DNA from: Maylandia zebra
Taxonomy: Eukaryota; Chordata; Actinopteri; Cichliformes; Cichlidae
DNA: 64,000 bases
Direction of reading: 5' to 3'
Assembly: GCF_041146795.1 (NCBI RefSeq)
Contig: NC_135182.1
Coordinates: 5,225,509 to 5,289,508 of the forward strand
The notes under the pieces: generated by a model
Database searches by the model: none
Told to the model about the DNA's origin: nothing
What the model saw: only the letters and a program-made list of their open reading frames with translations
Program-made: the position numbers and the translations under genes
In this document: positions 56,301 through 64,000 of the stretch, in pieces
How the letters are laid out: each line of letters opens with the position of its first letter
Numbering within the stretch: the stretch's first letter is position 1

Positions 56301-59300
56301 TATTTTCACCTTCTCTAGTGTAAGCAAATGAACGCTTTTTATGTTCTGTGTTCTTCAGCATAACAGATTATAGATCATATGTGCTAAAAGGCATAGGAGT
56401 ATTTAAAACTTAAGAGCCAATAGGTCTCAACCGACAGGCTGATATTTGTCTATGTATCCAGTTTAAATGAAATGTTATAGCTTTTAAGTGGCTGTTTTAT
56501 CTCATGATAGCAGTTTATTCAGAGTAACACAGGTTGGGTTTTCCATCTACATTTACATAAACAAAACTATAACAGGGTTTTCGAACTTGACTAGCTTGTA
56601 CAGATAATGCTGTAGTTGGAAGAGCTGCAGTAGGGCTGGGCGATATGGCCTAAAATCCATATCACAGTATAATTTGAAGCACGTGCGGTAACGATATATA
56701 TCACGATATATTCTTTTCTTCTGTATAAGGTATTTCCCACACTATAAGGCACACTTAAAATCCTTTAATTTTCTCAAAAATCGAGAGTGCGCCTTATGTA
56801 TGAATTCTGGTTGTGCTTACTGACCTCGAACCGATTTTGGCGTGCAGAAATCTGTTAAAAAATGTTTTAGTACAACTTTGTTAAGCTGCACTGCTTGATG
56901 GATTGTCAGAGCATTACGGCTGCCGTAGTGAGGAGCTTCGCGGAGTAGTCTGGGTCCAAAACTCCGTCCATTTCAGGTCCCAAAGTCAAACGAACACTAA
57001 GAGTTAAAAACGGTCTAAATTCTTTCATCTTTAATTAAATCATCAGCGATGCTGCTTTACCAGGTGTAACAATTAAGTTTAACATCCAGGCATCCATGAA
57101 AACAGAATTTATTAAATTTAACGGAGTTAGAAGTTAACAGGAAGTTAGCTCGCTAGTTTCCACCTAAACATGACATACCATGTTCTGACTGAGAGATTTT
57201 TGAAACTAATTCAAACGTACAGCTCTGCTACCACTTCCAACATAAATGCAGACAGAAAACTAAACAGCAGTGGTGTTTGCAGGGTTACTGAAGTTGGACT
57301 ACCTGGTATATAATGTTGTGCTACGTGATTGCTAGCGACACAGCTATGTTAGCATAACATTAGCACAGTGAAGCTGGAGGATGAACGCCAACTTTTTTTC
57401 CACTCGATAAAAGTTAACATGAGGGATTCTGGTGGTCAGGGACAAATGAAATCGCATAGCAGGATGCTATACACGGGCCAAACTTCAGTCAGGAGAACTA
57501 TTGATATTATTCATCCACAATACGAGGTTAGTTATCAATATACTGCAACAACATGGGAATAGAACAGCTGCGAGAGAATTCAACACTAATGAATCAATGT
57601 TACGGAAGTGGAGGAAGTGCAGTTTTTGGCTTTCCCCATATTTCAACAGTACTTCATCTCTTTGCTATGACTGTCGCCGGAGACAGTCATAGGAAAGAGA
57701 GACATGCAGGCTTTGTGTATTTGTCCTGTGACGCAAGTTTTTCTATAAACAAAACACGAAGATAAGTCTGTTAAGCTCAGCTTAATACAAATAGAAGGTA
57801 GTGCATGCTTTTTCTGTCATGTACTAGTTTTTTTTCTAATGACATCAACCAGTCTTTGTTCCTCCTCAGTCCTCATCTCGCTCTCTTATAGAGATAAGTT
57901 ACTTAATTTTGTAAAATGTAAATAGAAAATGATTTGCAAATCTCATGACTTCATATTTTATTAATAATAGAACATAGAAGACATCAAATGTTTCATAAAA
58001 GTAAGCATTACTAAAAAAGAAACAACTGGAGGATTTTATTAGGTAACTAACTAGGTTAACTGGTGACAGGCCAGTAACTTAACTGAGTAGAGCAGTGAGT
58101 TTCTCAGAAGTAAAAATGAACAGAGGTTCATTATTCTGCAGAAAACTGCATCGACAAATTCTAGAACAACTTTCACAATAATATTCATAATAATGTAAAA
58201 ATGTGAAAGCTTTACCCAGTCTGTATTCAACATTTTTCTGTGCCGTCATGCTTTTTAAAGTCTCTGCCCCAGTTTTCTTCTTATTCACTTACTTATTATA
58301 ATAATCTTATTCACCTTACATTTACCCTTGTTCTGTCCTTCATTCTAGGGCCACATTACTATTTAGTGCAGTTATGGCAGACAGTGCAGTTGATACTGGC
58401 CCAAGGACGTGCTGTAGTATGTTGTTGTTCCTAATAAACATTTACATGGTTTTATAAAACTCTATTTAAATATTCAAATATTTTTAGTTTACTACTTGTT
58501 GCAGCCCTCACATCAACACTCATAACACGGTTGAATGATGTTTCTCTTGTCCCTTCTTTACTTTTTTTTTTTGTCGTTTATTGGCCATTATAAATACTGG
58601 TACCAGTATATCAGCAAATACTACTGGTCAGGCTCTAGTTAAGCCATACATCTAGATAATAGAAATTGAAAAATTCCTGTTATTCAAGAAATTATGACCA
58701 GTACCAAATGTACTCTTATACCAACCAGCAATATTGGAACATCATTTTTTTCATAATTTTTTTTTTTTTTTTTTTAAGAAAATAATAATCAGCGCTTTGT
58801 TCCTTCACTCTAGGCTAAAGTTAAAACCTTACCTTTGACTTATGCTTGTGTCTGCTATTGGACTTCTTGCCTTCTGTTTGTATCAGCAGCAAGATGGAAA
58901 TCGATCCCAGCTGTCACTTCTTGTTTATCTTTTTCACTAAAGCTTTTTTGTGCATTAGAAAGATACGTCTGTATGTTATATCCACAGCCGCTGATGGCTG
59001 CAGCCTGACTCTACAAGCTTGCTTTAAACCGCCCACTAACTCATCTGTAGCTGTGAAGGTACACTGTTCGCAGCATCACAATGTCCCACTGATGCTAGAT
59101 GTGTGAAGCTACACAATTTGTACCAAAGGACGGTATGGATTAGTAAAAAGTTCATTGTTTGATTCTCTCAATTCAGACATCTTTTTGAAGCAACCACTTT
59201 GTTTACATAAGAGCCATACATCAGTTAGTCCTTAGCAATTAAACCCAGATATTGATGTCACTGTTAGTCTGTGATTTCTTTGTCTTTTTGCCTTTCAGAG

Positions 59301-62177
59301 CACAAGGTTATTATTGTGGGCCTGGACAATGCTGGCAAGACCACAATTCTTTATCAGTTGTAAGTATCCAAATCTGACTTGTACAGTAAGCGTCTTTATA
59401 TTTCCTTTTTTTTTTCCTCAAGTCATATAATTTATTAAAAATAGTCGTGGCTATTCTGTAAATGTTGCTTGTCAACAGAACCTAAAGATTGTTTTTATGT
59501 TAATAGTTCAATGAATGAGGTGGTACACACATCCCCAACAATTGGGAGCAATGTGGAGGAGATAGTCGTCAACAACACTCATTTTTTGATGTGGGACATC
59601 GGAGGCCAGGAGTCTCTTAGGTCATCGTGGAATACATACTACACAAACACAGAGGTATGAGATTATGTTCACTCTGACTAAATGAAAGAAAACTCTGAAA
59701 ACTTCCCCTTACAGTGCTGTTATGTATGACTGTGCCTGTGGTTTGGCAGGGGTTGTTATTTAATTACTTGTCCATTATTTCTCCCTTTCTTCTACGACTA
59801 GTTTGTAATTGTGGTGGTTGACAGCACGGATAGAGAAAGGATCTCAGTAACCAAAGAAGAACTCTACAGAATGCTAGCACATGAAGTGAGTACCGTTTAA
59901 AAAGTGACAAAGATCCTTATAATTATAACGTAATTTTATTAGATATATTCAAATTAATATTAATGGATTGTTGTATGAAATAATGGAAACCATGTGTCCC
60001 ATGCAGCAGTCATTATTTATGAGGCTCTGTCACATGTCAGAATCTAGTAGAAATTAACTTGATCTCAAGGTGCTTCATTTTTAAATTTCAAATATTACTG
60101 AAAATATACTTAAGTGTGTAGCAATATTATTGTTTTCTGGTTCATTGTATGTACACTGAATATGAAATGTCTTTCTGAGTTGATGCTATCAGTCATTTTT
60201 CAGTAAATGAGATTTTGTCTGTACTGTTAACTCATCACAGTGTTAAAAATACACATAAAGCAAACAAATGTTTCCTTATCTTGGCTTCTCTGTTGATGTT
60301 TCTTCTCTGGCCTCCAGGACTTGAGAAAGGCAGGACTGTTGATCTTTGCCAATAAGCAGGATGTGAAAGGATGCATGTCTGTGGCTGAGATCTCCCAGAG
60401 CCTCCAGCTTACCTCCGTCAAAGACCACCAGTGGCACATCCAGGCCTGTTGTGCCCTCACAGGAGAGGGGTGAGGATATAAACTTGTTATATGAGGAAAA
60501 TTTAATTTACGTATGCATTAAATAATTATATAGTATTTGCTTTTATGCAGGGAAAATGTGATGAAGGGTCAGACTTACTAAGCAGGGCAAATTAACATGA
60601 AGCTAAAATCTCCAAATTGTACTGGAGGGAGTGGAAAGTTGTGAGGGTGATCTACTAACATTGCTCTCATTTATTAACAAAGAGGCAGCCTGTTCATTTG
60701 AGAAATGACTCTCCTTCTACCAAAAGCTGCACAAATTAGCCAGTCATAAACAAAGCAGACCCAATGAGGAAGCAAATAATGTACCAGCCACAGTATTACA
60801 AGCGCAGCTTTCATGCATGTGATTCTCTCCAGAAACAGCAATTCAGATCAATGAGAGTCAGCTAAAGTAGAATCAATATGTTTCTCTTCAGTTAGAAATA
60901 GCTGGGGGCTGTATGTGGATAAATCTGACAGCTCAGGAAGCCTAACAGTGTCTTTTTGGAGGACACAAAACATTATTTAGCTTCAAGCCTCAACCCATTT
61001 GTACGTTAACGAAGTTACTGTTTTGTGCATAAATGCACTCAGTGGTCCTTCTTTTTTCTATTTCCTTTTCCCTGCATGCTTTTTGACACGGCAGGTATTT
61101 ATAAATTGCAGCAATAAGTCCCTTTAACTGCTGTATTCTGGCAAACGTATTAATATAGTGTCACAGATCTGATAATAGAAAGTTAAAGCCGAGCTGTAGC
61201 AGAACCGCGTATATGTACTACTGAAAAAACATGCAGAGGCTTTTGTGCACCCTAGAGCTTTCATCATGTTAATTATGGAAAGATCTCTGTGTACAAATTT
61301 GATGAAAGACTACAAACCCATCAGCCAACTGTATAAAATAAATTAGCTACCTATAATAATACACAAAACATCTGTTTTATCAAGATACCAGTATTATTGC
61401 GGAAATATGTAAGTGGCCTGTATTTGTATTGCGCTTTACTAGTCCCTAAGGACTCCAAAGCGCTTTACACATCCAGTCATCCACCCATTCACACGCACAT
61501 TCAAACACTGGTGATGGCAGCTACATTGTAGCCACAGCCACCCTGGGGCGCACTGACAGGCGAGGCTGCCGGACACTGGCGCCACCGGGCCCTCTGACCA
61601 CCACCAGTAGGCAACGGGTGAAGTGTCTTGCCCAAGGACACAGCGACCGAGACTGTCTGAGCCGGGGCTCGAACCAGCAACCTTCCGATTACAAGACGAA
61701 CTCCCAACTCTTGAGCCACGATCGCCACGATATGTGTGACTTGGCTGTAAAGATTTGGGATGGGGGCTTAATGATGACTTATAGGACAGAGCCAAAGCTT
61801 TGGCGCTGGTGCTCAGTTCTTTTCAGTTCATGCCAGTTATGCACTTGAATACTCCTAGCAACACCTACCACAGAGCCACATCAGGTGCAAAATAAGAGAT
61901 GCTTATTAAGGGTGAAATTTAGCAGACTTAGTATTTTGTGATTACTTTAAATATTTTTTCATATTCTTTTACTAAATAACACCAGTAACAGGCCCAGAGT
62001 ATTAGCAATTAGTTTCCCTTAAACTTTTGTTCTTGTACGGTATAAAATTTTTTATCTTAATGCTTTTCTCTTTGTTTTTCTCTCCCACTCTCTTCCACCA
62101 ATGTCTTTCTTTCTTTTTTAACCTGTAGGTTGTGCCAGGGTCTTGAGTGGATGATGTCACGGCTGCGTGTGAGATGA
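53369..62177 (+). CDS. arl5a: ADP-ribosylation factor-like GTPase 5A
   Basis: Arl5 GTPases act at the trans-Golgi, where GTP-bound Arl5 recruits the GARP tether for endosome-to-Golgi traffic. Exons: 53369-53414, 59299-59359, 59507-59654, 59802-59885, 60318-60469, 62129-62177; 540 nt, 179 aa, exactly the human ARL5A length. All borders are AG/GT and in frame. Gly2 ([15 protein letters not shown]) is a myristoylation site typical of ARF/ARL proteins. G-boxes: P-loop GLDNAGKTT 23-31, switch I Thr47 in SPTIGSN, WDIGGQE 65-71 with Gln70, NKQD 125-128, and CCALTGEG near the end. Closer to ARL5A than ARL5B at [33 protein letters not shown] and MMSRL. All catalytic motifs are present and the gene is intact. 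It lies just downstream of cacnb4 on the same strand, as in human. Confidence 0.97.
54373..55641. mobile_element. 1.27 kb DNA element with perfect 28-bp terminal inverted repeats
   Basis: The left terminus 54373-54400 starts TGTAGGGGAGACCGGGGATA. The right terminus 55614-55641 is its exact reverse complement over all 28 bp. The interior repeats 'agttgtaac' and 'gttacaact' with 'aacccagact' in both orientations. No transposase frame exists, so it is non-autonomous. The flanking CA on both sides could be a 2-bp target duplication, but that is weak. The superfamily is not certain to me. Confidence 0.85.
56630..57700 (+). mobile_element. Pogo-like DNA transposon relic next to a hAT-like end
   Basis: It opens with 'agggctgggcgatatgg', a common teleost hAT-type terminus (56635-56651). 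It continues as 'cactataaggcacacttaa' and 'gagtgcgccttatgtatg', sequences I associate with fish pogo/Tigger elements. At about 57553-57625 one frame reads [22 protein letters not shown], like the N-terminal helix-turn-helix of pogo-group transposases; its upstream part lies in another frame (57368-57562). The catalytic DDE domain is absent. The right border is not located. Confidence 0.55.
57666..57691. repeat. 10-bp perfect hairpin
   Basis: TATGACTGTC, loop GCCGGA, then GACAGTCATA. It lies just after the frame-broken HTH relic. Confidence 0.8.
60470..62128 (+). other. Last arl5a intron
   Basis: The donor is GTGAGG and the acceptor AACCTGTAG. It contains a complete tRNA-derived SINE on the minus strand (61414-61726). 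Nothing else is recognised. Confidence 0.65.
61414..61726 (-). mobile_element. Complete tRNA-derived SINE with LINE-like tail
   Basis: Read on the minus strand, it has a tRNA-like head beginning GGCGATCGTGGCTCAAG, an A-box-like TGGCTCAAGAGTTGG (61704-61718 inverted) and a B-box GGTTCGAGCCC (61665-61675 inverted). A unique body follows ('ggtggctgtggctacaatg'), then the tail 'gtgtaaagcgctttggag'. ATATGT occurs on both flanks (61405-61410 and 61730-61735) as a possible short target duplication. The body and tail match the fragment at 18400-18590. Confidence 0.8.
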
Positions 62178-62775
62178 TGACTTTGAAAACGTTCATTAGG
62201 AGTGTGCCCCTTCTCTCTTATTTTTGCCTCCAGATATGAAAATGAGGATGGGGGTAAGGTCAGTTGATGGATGGCCCTCTCCTCTTCCTTGTGAAACTGA
62301 CATGGACAGACCGCTGCCAGAACTTTATGTACTTCTGTAATAATTTATTTTACAAAAGTCATCTGAACTGAGAACAAAAAAAAAACATTACCTTTCCAGA
62401 AGGACGTTGAACAACAAAGAGACTCAAATTATTTAAAATGAAATTTCTGCACGGTTTTCCTTTGAACAAAACACAGAGGTCAGCAACGTATCTGCCTTGG
62501 AACTCTACATGGACTTATTCTTGAGCTACGTGTGAGTCTAGCCCATGGTGGCCTTGCAGTATTGCCGAACTGGCTGTGGTGGTTTTTAATTGCCTCTCTG
62601 TGTGAACAGTCCAGTATTCTCTTCAAACTTGGTGCCTGCAGCAGAATGTTCAAGCGATTATGGTTGATGACGACTGAAACATGCAGAGGGGAGGGTAGAA
62701 TCACAGTGTGCCCTCTTCCTTTCAGTCCTTGTTAATAATCACTGAAATAAAGTCTTTTTATTTGTTTCAGGTGAA
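62178..62775 (+). other. arl5a: arl5a 3' untranslated region
   Basis: About 600 bp follow the TGA. AATAAA at 62746-62751 is followed by a T-rich stretch and a likely cleavage site near 62765-62775. No repeat is seen. Confidence 0.6.
62746..62751 (+). promoter_or_regulatory. arl5a: Polyadenylation signal of arl5a
   Basis: This is an exact AATAAA followed at once by GTCTTTTTATTTGTTT, a U-rich downstream context. Confidence 0.6.
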
Positions 62776-64000
62776 TTGCATTGTGTCATGAATGAGTATT
62801 TCTTTCTGGCGACTCTTTTGAATCTGCTTTTTCCAGAGACATCTGTGAACCATATTGAATGCTGTGAGTGTGACTGGACGTTTTCTTTTTTTAGTCCTTT
62901 AGGGGGCAGAATGCGTCACACGAGCTTGTGGTCCCTGAAGCTTTTCAGGGACGATGACGAGCACCTACAGAAGTACAGTGAAGAGACAGCCAAAGTGTAG
63001 GAAGGCAGAGGGATTCAGAAAGAGAAGAAGGGACCAGGTATAAAATGTAGGCAGCACACAGTGCCTGATTAAGAGGAAAAGACACAGTTGTGTAAGGACT
63101 GCATGGCAGGGTTGTCACAACTGAAACAGAAAAATTAAAACCAACAGAAACCAAAGCCAGTCTATGTTATAGGGTTTCCATTCCTCTTCCATTGGTTTAA
63201 TTTGACATCTGACCTCAACTGACTCCCAAATTTCTTGCCATGGTTTGACTTGATTATCTTTTTGGCTCGGACATTTAAATAAATGTTTGGATATCTGTAG
63301 CGCTGAGGTCACATTGAGGTGATTTAAAGCATTAGTCATTCCACGAGTTTGCAAATACTGCTATAACAAGTCCTGAAAGTGTCACCAGAAGTAGTAATTC
63401 CACTTTTTTCTAATTCACCCAGCTCTGCACTTCTTCACTTGTTTTTATTCTAATCTGTTCTTCAAAAGAGACTAAATAGTCTTTCTTGGAGCGAAACCAA
63501 AGAGCAGTAAGATGCTTTTCTGTATGGTAAGTCTTGACCAATTTAATTGCAGTGAAGTCCAACATGACCTGCACAATGGAAAGTATTTGCAAATGTAGTA
63601 AAATCTAAAAATAAACACAGACACTTCATATTCACTAGACACGAGCTGTACTTAGGAGTTAAACCCTTAGATCAGGTGAAGGAGTACAGCATGTGAAAAA
63701 GAATAACTTCTAACAATAATTTATATTCTTTGTTCCCGTAAATGTGTTTTATTTGTGAGCATGCTGTGATCTGCTGACCCGTGCTCTGTTGACTCTGAAT
63801 TTTACTTTTACTCTTTATAGATTTAGACAGCACAATTTATCAACATGTAAGACGATATTAAATCTACTGTTGTGGCAGATTTTACATTTATTTATCCCAG
63901 TGGTTTTCTAGCTTTTTCAGGGATGCCGCACTTTAGAAGCTGGTATATATATTTTTGGATATATAAATTCCTCTCCTGTCCTCTCATTGACTTACTGACG
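62776..64000. other. Downstream of arl5a, no gene seen
   Basis: No exon, splice pair or repeat family is recognised. In human the next gene past ARL5A is NEB; no nebulin-type repeat is readable here. Confidence 0.45.

Larger units (their letters stand above)
53415..59298 (+). other. arl5a intron 1
   Basis: This 5.9 kb intron has a GTAAGA donor and a CTTTCAG acceptor. It holds a TIR-bounded element (54373-55641), a pogo-like relic with a hAT-like end (56630-57700) and a repeat-like segment at about 57900-58010 ('aaaatgatttgcaaatctca'). No other exon is seen. Confidence 0.65.

Noticed and set aside
61439..61795. Minus-strand frame of 118 codons
   Set aside because: It reads through the tRNA-derived SINE; the apparent coding is the SINE body.

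Overview
This is a vertebrate, almost certainly ray-finned fish, genomic window. It has split genes with GT-AG introns, polyadenylation signals, CpG-rich first exons and no operons. The repeat content is typical of teleosts (hAT, Tc1 and pogo DNA transposons, tRNA-derived SINEs, L2- and L1-type LINE relics), and the mix looks percomorph or cichlid-like, though that is from memory and not a database match. Most of the longer open frames are chance or repeat frames. The real coding sequence is carried in 35 short exons.

Three protein-coding genes lie in a row, all on the + strand: stam2 (coding 1091-12917, 14 exons, 517 aa), cacnb4 (coding 20326-51118) and arl5a (coding 53369-62177, 6 exons, 179 aa). 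I assembled each by joining exons with canonical splice sites; every joint keeps frame and matches the known family. For cacnb4 I found two alternative starts. The long beta4a type uses a CpG-rich exon at 20326-20388 plus exon 2A at 21371-21454. The short beta4b type uses the exon at 28461-28505. Both join the common body that starts at 40212, giving 517 aa and 483 aa respectively. The order and strand match human STAM2-CACNB4-ARL5A on chromosome 2q23. The human STAM, CACNB2 and ARL5B genes on 10p12-13 are the paralogous set.

Layout: 1-960 is AT-rich upstream sequence. 961-14990 is stam2 with a 2 kb 3' UTR; its introns hold a degenerate hAT element with a perfect 27-bp hairpin, and a dead Tc1 transposon. 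15936-19880 is a nest of three hAT insertions filling the gap between stam2 and cacnb4. 20160-52875 is cacnb4, with an 11.7 kb intron before the common exons and many SINE/LINE fragments. About 170 bp separates the cacnb4 polyadenylation region from the arl5a promoter. 53040-62770 is arl5a, whose 5.9 kb first intron holds a 1.27 kb element with perfect 28-bp inverted termini and a pogo-like relic. 62776-64000 shows no gene.

The three genes do different jobs: endosomal ubiquitin-cargo sorting (stam2), trafficking and gating of voltage-gated calcium channels (cacnb4) and Golgi/endosome traffic (arl5a). They are linked by ancient synteny, not by a shared operon or pathway. I did not find a new multi-gene system here. 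The points most worth a second look are the alternative cacnb4 starts, the nested hAT block, two perfect short-loop hairpins, the 28-bp TIR element and two in-frame NAGNAG splice acceptors.
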